Part shown: positions 28,212 through 38,450 of the stretch, in pieces
Layout: each line of letters opens with the position of its first letter
Position numbering within the stretch: position 1 is the stretch's first letter
From: Limisphaerales bacterium
Lineage (GTDB): Bacteria > Verrucomicrobiota > Verrucomicrobiia > Limisphaerales > SXTU01
Direction: 5' to 3'
Assembly: GCA_009773355.1 (NCBI GenBank)
Contig: WRPG01000001.1
Coordinates: forward strand, 402,526 to 458,076
DNA: 55,551 bases
Notes under the pieces: model-generated
Told to the model about the DNA's origin: nothing
Database searches by the model: none
The model's input: the letters and a program-made list of their open reading frames with translations, nothing else
Translations under genes and position numbers: made by a program

Positions 28212-28805
28212 TCATTTCGCCGCCGCCGTCATCACCGGCGGGCCGGGCACCTCGCCATCGGCGAAAGTTTCGCGCGCCCTGACCTCGCCGCGCTCCACGC
28301 GCACGCGGGCCTTGAGGAAGCCGCTCGGATAGAACGCGAGCGACTCGCCGTGCGGCTGGTCGTCGCGCAGCTCAATCTGCTCGGCGGGCCTGCCGTTCTC
28401 GTGCCAGCGACGGAAGGTGCCGTTGAGCTTGCCGCCCACAATCGCGGCCTCGGAGAGCTTCGCGCCGCTGGGATGCCACTTCACCCGCACGCCCTCGGAG
28501 ACACCGTTGACAAAGTTCTCGCTGACCTGCCGGACGCCGTTGGTGTGCCAGCCCTCGGAGAGGCCGTGGAGCAGGCCGTTGGAGACGACGGAGCGGGACT
28601 GCAGCCGGCCGGACGAATAGTGCTCCACGACCGTGCCGGTGAACGGCTCGCCCTGCGCGGGGCGGAACAGCCTGCCGTCCTTCAAGACGAGCGAGGAGCG
28701 GGGAACTTCCGGCGCAACCGGCGGCTCGGGACGCGAGCAGCCCGCGAGGAGGGCGGCGCAGATCCCCAGCGAACCGAAAAGAATTGCTCCCGGTGTCCCA
28801 CGCAT
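28212..28805 (-). CDS. MORN-repeat lipoprotein (YwqK-like)
   Basis: A 197-residue lipoprotein. The lipobox is perfect (GICAALLAGC, Cys at residue 23). The mature part carries MORN_2-type repeats of about 22 residues with G-x-x-x-x-[YFW]-[YH]-x-[ND/S]-G-x-x: FTGTVVEHYSSGRLQSRSVV, GLSEGWHTNGVRQVSENFVN, GVRVKWHPSGAKLSEAAIVG, GTFRRWHENGRPAEQIELRD and GESLAFYPSGFLKARVRVER. The family is called 'antitoxin YwqK' in databases, a name without functional meaning here. It lies 6 nt after the 284-residue gene and 10 nt before the repeat protein, so it is part of the operon. It is probably held on the periplasmic side of a membrane. Confidence 0.85.
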   Translation of the reverse strand: MRGTPGAILFGSLGICAALLAGCSRPEPPVAPEVPRSSLVLKDGRLFRPAQGEPFTGTVVEHYSSGRLQSRSVVSNGLLHGLSEGWHTNGVRQVSENFVNGVSEGVRVKWHPSGAKLSEAAIVGGKLNGTFRRWHENGRPAEQIELRDDQPHGESLAFYPSGFLKARVRVERGEVRARETFADGEVPGPPVMTAAAK

Positions 28806-28811
28806 GGCGGC

Positions 28812-29666
28812 CTATTGAATCTGAAGCTTGTAGAAGAGCGGCCCCGCCCCGGTGGCCGGAGCCGGCACGGTGACCTGCAGCAGCCGCACGTCGGGCGAAA
28901 GGTAATTGCTGACCGGCTCAGGGTCCGCGTCCGGCAGCAGCGGGCGGAAAGCCACCGGCGCCCAGGTCTTCAGGTTCGTGGAGCCGACGATGGTGTAGTT
29001 GCGCCCGCGCACCGCGAGGAACTCCAGGACGGGCGTGCCGGCCTCGACGCGCGCGATGGTGAGATTCAGGCCGTTGGCATCCTCGAAGCCGTAGGTGCCG
29101 GCGACGTATTCCTGCAACAGGGTGACGCCGTTGCCGCCAAGCGAGGAGTCAGCCTTGAGGTCGGCAAGGCTGTTCGTCCAGCCGCGGGCCGCGAGCATCG
29201 CGCGCTCCCAGGCATCGGGCAGGCCGTTGCCGTTGGTGTCCTCGCCCAGCGTGAGGTCAATGCGCGTCCGTTTGCCCGGCTGGCCAAGCTGCGAATAGTC
29301 GCCGGTCATTTCGAGCGGCAGAAAAGTGGCGTTGTTGATCCTGACCTGGAGGCGGAAGGGCACGGTGCCCTGCAACGCGCCGTCCTTGTAGAGGTCGCTC
29401 TTCACCCCGGCGTCCAGCGGGACCACGAGCCGGTAGTTGACGCCCGGCTCGTCGTCAGGGTCCACGATGGCCGTGACCGTGGCGCCGGAGGACGTGGTGA
29501 GCACGATGGTGGCGTTGGTGCGGAGCGGGTTGCCGTATTCGTCTCGCGCCATGCCGTAGATGGTGTGCGGCAGCGCGGGCGGAAAGGCCTGCGCGGCGGT
29601 GGCGGCCAGCGCCAGCGCGGCCAGAACGATGCGGAGCCAGCGTTGGACAGGAGAATGACTGTTCAT
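28812..29666 (-). CDS. Exported protein with calcium-binding-like loop
   Basis: A 284-residue exported protein (signal peptide residues about 1-27, RIVLAALALAATAAQA). Residues about 30-130 suggest a carboxypeptidase-regulatory-like beta domain (TIYGMARDEYGNPLRTNATI). EDTNGNGLPDAWERA (about 142-156) is a D-x-N-x-N-G-x-x-D-x-x-E calcium-binding loop like those of thrombospondin type 3 and dockerin repeats. The C-terminus (AVRGRNYTIVGSTNLKTWAP ending LFYKLQIQ) matches a small beta domain common at the end of verrucomicrobial exported proteins. It follows the giant gene by 24 nt and precedes the lipoprotein by 6 nt. A small calcium-dependent partner of the giant protein is plausible but unproven. 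Confidence 0.7.
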   Translation of the reverse strand: MNSHSPVQRWLRIVLAALALAATAAQAFPPALPHTIYGMARDEYGNPLRTNATIVLTTSSGATVTAIVDPDDEPGVNYRLVVPLDAGVKSDLYKDGALQGTVPFRLQVRINNATFLPLEMTGDYSQLGQPGKRTRIDLTLGEDTNGNGLPDAWERAMLAARGWTNSLADLKADSSLGGNGVTLLQEYVAGTYGFEDANGLNLTIARVEAGTPVLEFLAVRGRNYTIVGSTNLKTWAPVAFRPLLPDADPEPVSNYLSPDVRLLQVTVPAPATGAGPLFYKLQIQ

Positions 29667-29690
29667 AGGACGGGAGGTTCGTTCAGTGCG

Positions 29691-32600
29691 TCAGTTGCCG
29701 GAGTAGGAATAAGTCACGTAGTGGAGCTTGATGTCCTTGACCGTGTTCACGAAGCGGTCGAGGCCCTCGTTGGGATCGTGGAGCAGCTTGTAGCCGGGGA
29801 TGACCAGCTTCCAGCGGGTGTTCCAGACCGAGCGGCCGATGAGCCGCGTGTTGGTGAACTGCGACTGCGTGAGCGAGCCGGTGAACACCGAGGTCTTCGA
29901 GACGGGCCGGAAGGCCGCGTGCTTGCGCAGGCCGAACAGCGGCTCCGTGAGCGAGTCGCTCGACGTGTAGAGCGGCTTGGTGGAGAACTCCGACCCGCCG
30001 ATGTTGAAGGGCAGCGGGATGGTGATGTCGTTCACCGTCCACGAGCGGATGGTGCTCACGTCGCCCAGCGGCGGGCTGCGCATGGCGTCCGCGCCCACCG
30101 GGATCAGGTAGATGCCCGGCGTGGCGGCCAGCGCCAGCGGGTCAAGGAAGGTCGTGGACGGATCGGACGGCGAAGTGCCGCCGGAGGAGCTGACGGTGGA
30201 ACCGTTCGCGGACGGATTGTCCATGCCCACGTAACCCTCCAGCGCCACGCCGACGGAGAAGATCTTCGTCGCGAAGTAGCTGGAGTCGTAATAATGGTCC
30301 CCGCCCGCCAGCTCGCGGCCGAACAGATTCAGGCTGTCCGTGACCGTGGTGCTGAACTCGACCACCAGGCCCGGCACGGGCAGCCCGTTGCCGGGATCAA
30401 TCTGCATGCAATAACGCGTCACGTCCGGGTCATCGAGCAGGTTGGCCTTGCGCGACTGGCTCAAGGCGTCCTTCCACGTCGTGTCGCCCTCCGCGCCGTT
30501 CACGATGCGCAGGTTCTCGGTGCGCAGGGAAACCGTGGTGCCGTAGGGCGTGGGGTTGTTGAAGCCCAGGCGGCCACGCAGCACGTCCCAGTCGGCCCGC
30601 ATCTCGGCGAGCACGCTGGAGAGGCCGGGGTCGCCGGTGTTGCTGCCGGCGTATTGCGGCTCGCCGCTCTTCACGATGCCCAGCGCGCGGGAGTTGACGA
30701 TGCGGTTGACGAAGGTCTTGCCCTTGGTCGTGTTGAGCAGGCCGGTCTCGTAGTCGTAGGCGTTGGCGGCGAGATACGTGTATTTGGCCGCCAGCTCGAA
30801 GAGCGTCTTGTAACGCTCCAGCTTCTCGTCCCGGAAGATGCGGAAGGCGGCGTCGCGCGTGCGATAGCCCTGCACCACCGTCGCCGTCCGCTGGCGGAAG
30901 ATTTCGCGCTCGCTCAGGACGCGCTGGCCCCGGGCCACCAGCGCGCGATAGCTGTTCACCGCCTGGTCATACTCCACGACGCGCCGGTTGATCTCGTAGA
31001 GCGTGGCATCCATCTTCCGCAGCGCCAGCTTCGTGTCATTCATCAACGCGGCGTTGGCGATCTTGAGCCGCAGCGGCACGAGCTGCGCGTGATAGACCAG
31101 GTTGGACTCGGTCGTGTTCTTGATCTCCTGCAGCTTCTGGACGCTGTCCGAGGCGTTGATGGCCGTGTCCTTGGCCGCTTCGGCGGCGGCGGTGCTGCCC
31201 TTGGTGACACTGCGAATCGAGGAGGTGGCGTCGCCACCGGCGGCCACGCCGGCGATGAGCGAGGTGGGCGGGGCCGTGGCGGCGGCGTCCGTGAGCTTCT
31301 CCGTGGTCTTTTGCACGGTCTTGGTGGTGGCCTTCTTCAGCTCATTGGCGGCGTTCTTGGCGGCCTTCTTCAGCTCGTCAATGGACACCTTCTTGTCGAA
31401 CTTGTGGGCCAGGGTGTTCTCCTTGTAACGGTCGGACAACTGGGTCATCAGCAGGTCGAAGCGCAGGCTCTCGGCGTCATTGGCCTCCAGGGCGGCGGCC
31501 ACGTTGTTCCGCGCCGTGATGACCTTGGCGACCGCGTCCTGGATCTGGCCGGGGGACTGCCGCTTGCCGGTCCAGTCCGAGGGCTTTTGGTAGAACCCGT
31601 CCGGGTCCAGCGTGAATTTCACCGTGCGCACCGAGCCTTTGACAAACGCCAGCTCGACATTGCGCGTGCTGAAGTAGGCCAGCGCGAACTTCAGGATGTC
31701 GCCGATGGAGAAGTCCGCGGCCGAGAAAGTCCGCTGCGAGTAATCAATCTCGTAGGTCTTGGTCTGCGTGGGCTGAAGGTTGCCCCGGAAGCCCATGTCC
31801 GGCCGGTCCACGTAGGCGAAGTGGAACAGGTCCGGGCCGGTGTAGCCCGTGTCGAAGGACTTGCCGGGTCCGATGTCGTCCGGATACGGGGTGCCATACA
31901 GCTCGATGAGCTGGTTGGTGTAAGCCTGCTCCTGCCGGGTGACGGCGGCCTGAACCTCGGCCAGGGTGTCCTGCTCGGAGCGCAACTGGCGCGTGACATC
32001 CTTCGCGTCATCGAAGGAGATCACCGCGTTGTTCAGCGCCTTGCGGGCGCGCTCGTAAATCTGCTCGAAGTGCGTCTGTGAATTGGCCGCCCCGACCACC
32101 AGGTTGGGATTGATGTCAAAGGCCAGGCTCCCCGCCGACAGCCCGAGCGGCGTGGCGTGCGCCTCGGCGTTGTCCAAGGTGAGCTGGATGCCCTGCGCGG
32201 TCTCCGGCAGCTCCAACAGCTCCGGCACCGTGGTGCGGTCCACTTTTTGGATGCCCTCATGCGTGGGGTCGGGATCCACCGCCGGCAGGATCGAGTTGCC
32301 CATCGCCCAGGTGAAGTAGGCCGCCTGCATGGTGCGGGAGGCCCACTGGTCCACGCCCCAGTGCCGGGTGGTGGGCACGTCGCGGGTCGTGTTCGTGGCC
32401 GTGACCGACAGCGATTCCCAGCCCACATCGCCGCCCGGCACGTAGTCCTTGCGCCAGGTGAGGTCGAGGATCTGGCTGCCGGCGCGCGCCAGCGAGGACG
32501 CCGCCGCCGCGAACTTGCGCTCGTTCTGGTAGTTCACCTGCACCGGCTGGCCGAGCACCGTGACCGCCTCGGAGTGCGGCACCCAGTCGAAGTTTGGCGA

Positions 32601-35600
32601 GATGAACAGCTCGGTGAACTGCTTCACCGCCGTGAGATAATGACCGTAGGCATCGCCGTGGCCCTGCGGATACATCTTCGCGGCGGCGGCGGCGTCAATC
32701 GCGGCGCTGCCCGCCAGCGGCTTGATGTTGTAGTTCAGCGCGTAGATCACCTCGCCGGCGTCAATGCCGCGCGTGTAATTCCAGAACATGCGGTTGTAGA
32801 CCGGCCGCGCCTGCACGCCGGGCTGGAGGAAGTCATCGCGTCCGCGCAGCAGCGCCAGCTCCTCCTCCAGCAAGGTGGCCACCTGGCCCTTGAAGGCGAA
32901 GAGCGCCGTGGCCACGTCGTTCTCCTTGGTGCCGACGCCGATGGTGGGATTGGAGGAATCCGCCCAGGCCTCGTTGCCCAGCATCATGTAGAGGTCGTTC
33001 AGGTAGCTGGCCGCCAGCAGCAGCGCGTCGTTGGCCGGCCCGTAGTTGATGCCGGAATCAATGCTGATGTTCCGCCCGCGCCGCAGCACGGTCTCGTAGA
33101 TTTCGATCAGCCCGTAGCTGTTGATGCTCTCCAGGTTCAGCGCCACGTCGCCCTCCCAGCGCTTGCCGGCCTGCGTCAGGATGCTCACGTCCGTGTTCAC
33201 GCTGTTGTTGAACAGGTCGGTGACGCGCTGGTTGAACGGGTTGATGCCCGCCAGCACGCGCTTGATCCAGCCCTCGGCGAGCTGCGGCTCCGTCCAGCGC
33301 GAGAAGCCTTTGGCGAAGGACGCGTGCGTGGTGTTGGTCGCCCGGTAGCGGGCGATCAGGTAGTTGTCCGACAGCGCCCGCACGTCCGCGCCCGTGCCGA
33401 GGATCGCGCGGACCTTGTCGCGGAACTTGCTCGCATCCAACGCGAGCCATTGCGTGCCGGGGAGGGAGGTCTGGTCCACGGACTCGTAGGCTTCGAGGCG
33501 GAGATTGAAGCTCAACTGCGAGCCGGGCAGCGCGCCGGAGAAAAGCTCGACCGCGATGCGGTGCGTAGCCACGCCGCCGCTGCGCGTGCCGCCGGAGAAG
33601 CGGTCGGGGTTGAGCTGATACACCTTGGCAAGCGGCGTGAAGCCGCCCGGCGCGATGGCCAGGTCCGTGTCGCCGACGCCGGTGTTGGCCACCGCCACCA
33701 ACTGGCCGTCGAGATACACCTTCGCGCCGAGCGTGGCGTCCAAGTCGAGGCTGAGGAAGAACTGCGAGTAGTCGCTGCCCTCGCTCACGGTGAACTCGCG
33801 GAACACGATGCTCTGCGGCTGGCCCGCCACGGAGCGCTCGTAGAGTTGCAGCACCGCGAGCGAGGCCGGGACATTCTCCTGGTCCGCGTCGAGCGCCACC
33901 ACGAGGTTCGTGGCCGGCTGGGATTGGTAGGTCGTTCCCGTCACGCTCGTGACGGTGGCGGTGAACTCGCTGCCCGCCGGTGAACGCACGATCAGCGGTG
34001 CGCCCACGGTCATCGTGTGCCGCTGGCCCGGCGTCAGGACGAAACTCAGCTTGTCGTCATTGGTCGCCACCGTGACGAACGGAACCAAGGCCACGGGCGT
34101 CACCGCCGTGGTCACCTCGGCCACCACCCGCGCGGGGTCGGTGAAGTGCACGGTCGCGGGCTGGTCCGTCGCCAGTGGGAAGCGCAGGTGGCTCCACGTT
34201 CCATCCCCGAGCAGCAGCCGGCGGGTGTTCTGATACACCGTGGGCGGCACGCCCTGCACCGGCGCGGCGATCAGCCACTCAAAGTCAAAGTCATCGGTCT
34301 TGCCGCCGAGGTCCACCACCTGCTGGAGCGTGAGCATCTCGCTCAACGGATTCGACGGCTTCACGATCTTGAGCTGGCCCGGATAGAGCGTGTCCACGAC
34401 CTGGATGATCTGCACGCTCACCGGCTCGGCGGTCGGCGTGAAGGCGAACCCGTCGCCCATGACCATCGTCACGTAGCCGACGCCCGGCCCGGTTGCGGTG
34501 AGCGCATACGAGTCCACGGCCACGTCCTGGTCCTTGGCCTCCGCCAGCACGCCGGGGCCGACGGTCTCGGAGCCGCCCACCTTGAACGTGCCGGGGCGGC
34601 CCGGGTCTTCGACGAACTTCTCCATCGTCGCGACGAGTCCGCTGTTGATGGCGCTGTCCCAATACGACTTCAGCGGATCGCTGCCGATGCACAGGCCGCG
34701 CAACGCCTCCGCGTCCTGCGGGCCGAGGACGTTCAGCAGCAGGTAATTGTCGCCCACGACCTCCTGCTTGAACTGCCCGCGCAGCACGAGCGCGCCGTTC
34801 ACGCCCCGGTTCGGGTCGTAGAAGAACCGCTCGACGAGATGCGGCGGCAGGTTCGGGAAGAAGGTCAGCCCCTGGTAGGCGCTGGTGCGCAGCGAGTCCG
34901 GCAGCCGGTTGAGCGCGCCCGCCGTGTTCTTGGCCGGCAGTTTGAACTGCTTCTCGCGGGTCGGATCGTGCAGCACCGCCGCGCGGACGGTCAGCCCGCC
35001 CGTCACCTGCGGCTGCTGGTAAAGCAGGTTGATGCTGGTCTGGCCGCGCACCGAGGGCAGGCCGCGCTTGGGCAGCGTCAACGACTCCGCCATCATCAGC
35101 ACCGGGGTGCTCTCCGGCCAGACCGGGCGATAGGCGATGCCCAGCGAGTTGCCGTCGCCGGTGTTGTCGCCGTTCAAGTCACCGTAGATGGCATCACCCA
35201 CAAAGGTTCCATCGGGATTCCGCGAGCGCAGGTAGGGCGTGATGATGCCCACGGCGGGTTGGGAGGCGAACGGCAGCGAGGGGAAGTAAAAGCCCTCGAG
35301 GGTCTTGTAGTAGAACTGCATCACCATCTTGCCGTTGGCGCCCGGCTGGTGCGGGCCGCGATAGAACCACACGTCGCCCTTGCGGTCCTGATAGGTGAAG
35401 CTCGCGAAGCGGTCGCGCGCGGCGGCGTCCGCGATGGCTTCCGGCAACGGCTCGTAGGCCAGCCGCCACGCGGTGAAGGCGCCGCCCGCCAGACCGCTCT
35501 CAGGCACGACGAGCACCGCGCCGCTTTGCGTGTCCGCCGGCGCGTTCCCGGTGAACTGAATCTCCACGAAGGTGTCGCCGGACACCGTGCCGGTGGCCGC

Positions 35601-38450
35601 GATGGTCGCCAGCCAGTTGGTCCGCAGCGTGGCATTCGCCAGCAGCACCGGGGCGTTCGCGGCCAGGCCGGCGGCGGTCGTCACGCGGAAGCGATACTTC
35701 GTCAAGTCCCCCGGCTGGGCCGAGGCCGTCCAGATGCCCAGCGCCACGGGCCGGGCGGCGGAAACCACGCCACCGAGCTGCGCGGACGTGCCGGTCGCGT
35801 TGGTGCCGTAGAACCATTTGGTCGTGAGCGGGCTGACGTTCTGCAAGGCCAGCAGCTCGTAAGGCTGGAAGAAATGCCGCCGCGTGGTGGTGATCGTGGC
35901 GTGCGAAATCCCGTCCGCCTCCGTGATCGCGGCGGCGGAGACGATTTCATTCTTCACCTCCGCGTTCAGGCTGCGCGGCGGCGTGCCGATGATCTTGCTG
36001 CCGAGCGGCCGTTCGAGCAGGGGCAGCGGCATCGGCGCCTGCAGGATGGTGCCGGCGGAGCGCGTGTAATCAAAGACCACGCTGTCCTTTTCGCGCAGCA
36101 CGCGGAACGCCGTCATGCTCGGACGGCCGTCCGCGTCGGTGTATTCCAGCAGCACGTAGGGATGCGAGGAATAGCCCGCGCTGTTGGTGACGTTCAGGTC
36201 ATCCCGCAACGCCCACGCCTGGCCGCCTTGCAGCAGCGCATGCTCCTCGTTCGGATTGTAGCCGGGCTGGCCGGGGTCGTTCTGGAAATACAGCGCGCCC
36301 TTGGCTTCGAGGCTGGTCAGCGCCTCGCTGCCGGCGTTGCTGGCGAGGATGATTTCACGGGCGAGCGGGTGGTTGGTCGGCCAGAGGACCGTGTGGCGCG
36401 CGATGGTCGAGGGCCAGTAGGTCTTCACGAAGCCGTTCACCTCGTCGGGCTGGTTGCCGCGATACCACCAGACCTCGAGGTTCGCGTTGTTGTTGCTGGC
36501 CGTGATGGGAATGATCGCCCCCGAGGAAGCCTCGGAGAAGCCGTTCACGAAGGGATCCTTGTAGGCGGTCACGCTGAAGCCCGTGCCCTGGTTCGTCCGC
36601 ACGAAGCCGGCGAGATAGACCGCCGTGGCGTTCGCCGCCGGCTCGCCATCCGGGGCGATGGTGATGGTCGTGGCCTCGCCCGCGGGCGCCGTCAGCCGCT
36701 GGCCGACCCACGCGGTGGTGTTCACCACGCGCGGCGCCTTCACCGGGTCGGTGAAGTTGAACGCGCCGCTGCCCGCGTTCCACGCGGACAACTCCGTCGC
36801 CACCGAGCCGGCGAAGTTCGTCGTCCGCAAATTCACATCCAGCCAGGAGAAGACGCGCTCGAAGGCGACGCGGTCGCCCGAGGTGTAGCGGATCAACGTC
36901 CGCAGCGCCGGGTGGCTGGAATCGAGATACGTGTAAAATTTCAGGTCCGCCGTCAGCTTGGAGCGGATGATGTCGCTGGGATCCTCGTATTCGATGGTCG
37001 GCGAGTTCTCCACCGGCACGGTGACCGCCGTGGCCTGAGCGGACGGCTCGTCGCTGACCGTTGGGCGCACGTAGTGGCTGTAGCGCGCCACGTCCGCCGG
37101 CCAGACCTGCTTGTAACGGACGAACCGGGCCGGCCACCAGAGGCCGGCGATGCCCTGCTCCAGCCAGTGGGCCTTGGAGGAATTCAGTTCCGGCGTCACG
37201 CGTGTGGCATACAGCTCCAGCGCGCCGTCGGTTCCGACATACCGCTGATACACGTAGTTCGGCCCGGTCAGGTTGATGATCGGCGCAGGCCGCAGGCTGG
37301 CATCCGAGGGCGAGTTGTTCGGATAGGCCGTGAGCCGCTCGCCCAGCTCGGTGGTCACGTCCTCGACGAGCGGCTCGCGCGTCACGTCCACCAGCTCGTA
37401 GCCGAGGTGCTCACGCGCGCCGTTGGTCAGCGAGTTGCCCAGCAGCTCCACAAACAGGCGGCCCTCCTTGTTGTTGGCGTTGATGTAGCCGTTCTCCGCC
37501 CAGACCGTGCGCGTGTCGAGCAGCACCGAATTCGTCCCCAGCGGACTGGAAGAACCGCTGGCCGCGAACACCTCGTTGCTCGCCACATACTGCGGGAAGG
37601 TCGCGTTGTAGCCGAACCGGAGGTCCTTCACCACCGCCGGCGGCACGGCGACGCGCTGGCCGGTGGTCAGGAAGATGCCCTCGGTCCAATACAGCTTGCG
37701 GGTCAGCTTGACCGCGCCTTCCGAGGCCGTCTGCTGCGTGGGCAGCAACTGGTAATACAGCCCGCCGAGGAACGCATACTTCACGTTCTCGTTGCCCGCG
37801 AAGTCCGCCGGCTGGCCGGCGAGCGCCGCGCTGCGCCGCCAGACGACGCGCACGTCGCCCGGCTGGATGGCGAAGACCTTGCCCGCGTGCGGGCTGTAGT
37901 AGTAGGCCGCGCCCGCGTGGTTGTTCGTGCTGAACGGCTCCGCCGCCCAGTAGCTCGTCAGCGCCGCGCCGGTGAGAGTGTTGCCATCGAGGTCCGTGTC
38001 CGGCGGCGGGACGACGGCCCCGAAGAGCAGCGAGGATTCCTGGCTGACCCAATACGCGCCGGCCTGCGCACGCAGGATGAGCTTCACCGTTGCGCCGTCC
38101 TTCGCGCGGGGGAAATCAATCGCGTCCGCGTTCGCCGCAAAGCTGCCCGCGCCGAGTGCCGCCGGATTCGCAGCCACCGTCACCGCACCGTAGCTCACGA
38201 TGCCCTGGAACTGGCCGGGCGTGGCCGTGGGCTGGCCGAGCGGGATGCGACCATCCGAGCCGGCGGGCGTGCCGACGGTGCCGGAGAGCGGCACGCCGCG
38301 TTGCGACTGGAGGTTGACGCCGCGCTGGAAGTCGTTCGTGGTGACATGGAGCAGCGCGGACGGCACGTCCGAGAGCGACTGTCCCCGCGCCACGGCCGCA
38401 AAGGCCAGCAGCGCGGTCACGCCAGAGAGGAGGCGGTTCAGGTGTTTCAT
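29691..38450 (-). CDS. Giant secreted protein (2,919 residues) of unknown function
   Basis: A 2,919-residue exported protein, the centre of the large operon. The signal peptide is MKHLNRLLSGVTALLAFAAV (cut near ARGQ). The ATG at 38450 is chosen for this; the frame extends to 38678 through palindromic element F. Residues about 25-1,750 are beta-rich and mostly unique, with a short D-N-G-D-N calcium-like site (YGDLNGDNTGDGNSLG). Residues about 1,780-2,130 contain a conserved-looking helical stretch (YLNDLYMMLGNEAWADSSNP; KMYPQGHGDAYGHYLTAVKQ). Residues about 2,130-2,550 are strongly helical, with a K/A-rich coiled coil (DELKKAAKNAANELKKATTK) around residue 2,355. The tail of about 370 residues is again beta-rich. 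No catalytic motif is evident. Very few cysteines. The helical-hub-in-beta layout faintly recalls Tc-toxin A proteins, but I see no convincing motif. Frame and codon use are steady over 8.7 kb, so it is a real gene. Confidence 0.85.
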   Translation of the reverse strand: MKHLNRLLSGVTALLAFAAVARGQSLSDVPSALLHVTTNDFQRGVNLQSQRGVPLSGTVGTPAGSDGRIPLGQPTATPGQFQGIVSYGAVTVAANPAALGAGSFAANADAIDFPRAKDGATVKLILRAQAGAYWVSQESSLLFGAVVPPPDTDLDGNTLTGAALTSYWAAEPFSTNNHAGAAYYYSPHAGKVFAIQPGDVRVVWRRSAALAGQPADFAGNENVKYAFLGGLYYQLLPTQQTASEGAVKLTRKLYWTEGIFLTTGQRVAVPPAVVKDLRFGYNATFPQYVASNEVFAASGSSSPLGTNSVLLDTRTVWAENGYINANNKEGRLFVELLGNSLTNGAREHLGYELVDVTREPLVEDVTTELGERLTAYPNNSPSDASLRPAPIINLTGPNYVYQRYVGTDGALELYATRVTPELNSSKAHWLEQGIAGLWWPARFVRYKQVWPADVARYSHYVRPTVSDEPSAQATAVTVPVENSPTIEYEDPSDIIRSKLTADLKFYTYLDSSHPALRTLIRYTSGDRVAFERVFSWLDVNLRTTNFAGSVATELSAWNAGSGAFNFTDPVKAPRVVNTTAWVGQRLTAPAGEATTITIAPDGEPAANATAVYLAGFVRTNQGTGFSVTAYKDPFVNGFSEASSGAIIPITASNNNANLEVWWYRGNQPDEVNGFVKTYWPSTIARHTVLWPTNHPLAREIILASNAGSEALTSLEAKGALYFQNDPGQPGYNPNEEHALLQGGQAWALRDDLNVTNSAGYSSHPYVLLEYTDADGRPSMTAFRVLREKDSVVFDYTRSAGTILQAPMPLPLLERPLGSKIIGTPPRSLNAEVKNEIVSAAAITEADGISHATITTTRRHFFQPYELLALQNVSPLTTKWFYGTNATGTSAQLGGVVSAARPVALGIWTASAQPGDLTKYRFRVTTAAGLAANAPVLLANATLRTNWLATIAATGTVSGDTFVEIQFTGNAPADTQSGAVLVVPESGLAGGAFTAWRLAYEPLPEAIADAAARDRFASFTYQDRKGDVWFYRGPHQPGANGKMVMQFYYKTLEGFYFPSLPFASQPAVGIITPYLRSRNPDGTFVGDAIYGDLNGDNTGDGNSLGIAYRPVWPESTPVLMMAESLTLPKRGLPSVRGQTSINLLYQQPQVTGGLTVRAAVLHDPTREKQFKLPAKNTAGALNRLPDSLRTSAYQGLTFFPNLPPHLVERFFYDPNRGVNGALVLRGQFKQEVVGDNYLLLNVLGPQDAEALRGLCIGSDPLKSYWDSAINSGLVATMEKFVEDPGRPGTFKVGGSETVGPGVLAEAKDQDVAVDSYALTATGPGVGYVTMVMGDGFAFTPTAEPVSVQIIQVVDTLYPGQLKIVKPSNPLSEMLTLQQVVDLGGKTDDFDFEWLIAAPVQGVPPTVYQNTRRLLLGDGTWSHLRFPLATDQPATVHFTDPARVVAEVTTAVTPVALVPFVTVATNDDKLSFVLTPGQRHTMTVGAPLIVRSPAGSEFTATVTSVTGTTYQSQPATNLVVALDADQENVPASLAVLQLYERSVAGQPQSIVFREFTVSEGSDYSQFFLSLDLDATLGAKVYLDGQLVAVANTGVGDTDLAIAPGGFTPLAKVYQLNPDRFSGGTRSGGVATHRIAVELFSGALPGSQLSFNLRLEAYESVDQTSLPGTQWLALDASKFRDKVRAILGTGADVRALSDNYLIARYRATNTTHASFAKGFSRWTEPQLAEGWIKRVLAGINPFNQRVTDLFNNSVNTDVSILTQAGKRWEGDVALNLESINSYGLIEIYETVLRRGRNISIDSGINYGPANDALLLAASYLNDLYMMLGNEAWADSSNPTIGVGTKENDVATALFAFKGQVATLLEEELALLRGRDDFLQPGVQARPVYNRMFWNYTRGIDAGEVIYALNYNIKPLAGSAAIDAAAAAKMYPQGHGDAYGHYLTAVKQFTELFISPNFDWVPHSEAVTVLGQPVQVNYQNERKFAAAASSLARAGSQILDLTWRKDYVPGGDVGWESLSVTATNTTRDVPTTRHWGVDQWASRTMQAAYFTWAMGNSILPAVDPDPTHEGIQKVDRTTVPELLELPETAQGIQLTLDNAEAHATPLGLSAGSLAFDINPNLVVGAANSQTHFEQIYERARKALNNAVISFDDAKDVTRQLRSEQDTLAEVQAAVTRQEQAYTNQLIELYGTPYPDDIGPGKSFDTGYTGPDLFHFAYVDRPDMGFRGNLQPTQTKTYEIDYSQRTFSAADFSIGDILKFALAYFSTRNVELAFVKGSVRTVKFTLDPDGFYQKPSDWTGKRQSPGQIQDAVAKVITARNNVAAALEANDAESLRFDLLMTQLSDRYKENTLAHKFDKKVSIDELKKAAKNAANELKKATTKTVQKTTEKLTDAAATAPPTSLIAGVAAGGDATSSIRSVTKGSTAAAEAAKDTAINASDSVQKLQEIKNTTESNLVYHAQLVPLRLKIANAALMNDTKLALRKMDATLYEINRRVVEYDQAVNSYRALVARGQRVLSEREIFRQRTATVVQGYRTRDAAFRIFRDEKLERYKTLFELAAKYTYLAANAYDYETGLLNTTKGKTFVNRIVNSRALGIVKSGEPQYAGSNTGDPGLSSVLAEMRADWDVLRGRLGFNNPTPYGTTVSLRTENLRIVNGAEGDTTWKDALSQSRKANLLDDPDVTRYCMQIDPGNGLPVPGLVVEFSTTVTDSLNLFGRELAGGDHYYDSSYFATKIFSVGVALEGYVGMDNPSANGSTVSSSGGTSPSDPSTTFLDPLALAATPGIYLIPVGADAMRSPPLGDVSTIRSWTVNDITIPLPFNIGGSEFSTKPLYTSSDSLTEPLFGLRKHAAFRPVSKTSVFTGSLTQSQFTNTRLIGRSVWNTRWKLVIPGYKLLHDPNEGLDRFVNTVKDIKLHYVTYSYSGN

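Noticed and set aside
29691-38450. Tc-toxin A subunit
   Set aside because: The helical hub and size are suggestive, but I found no recognisable Tc motif, and no TcB/TcC gene is near.
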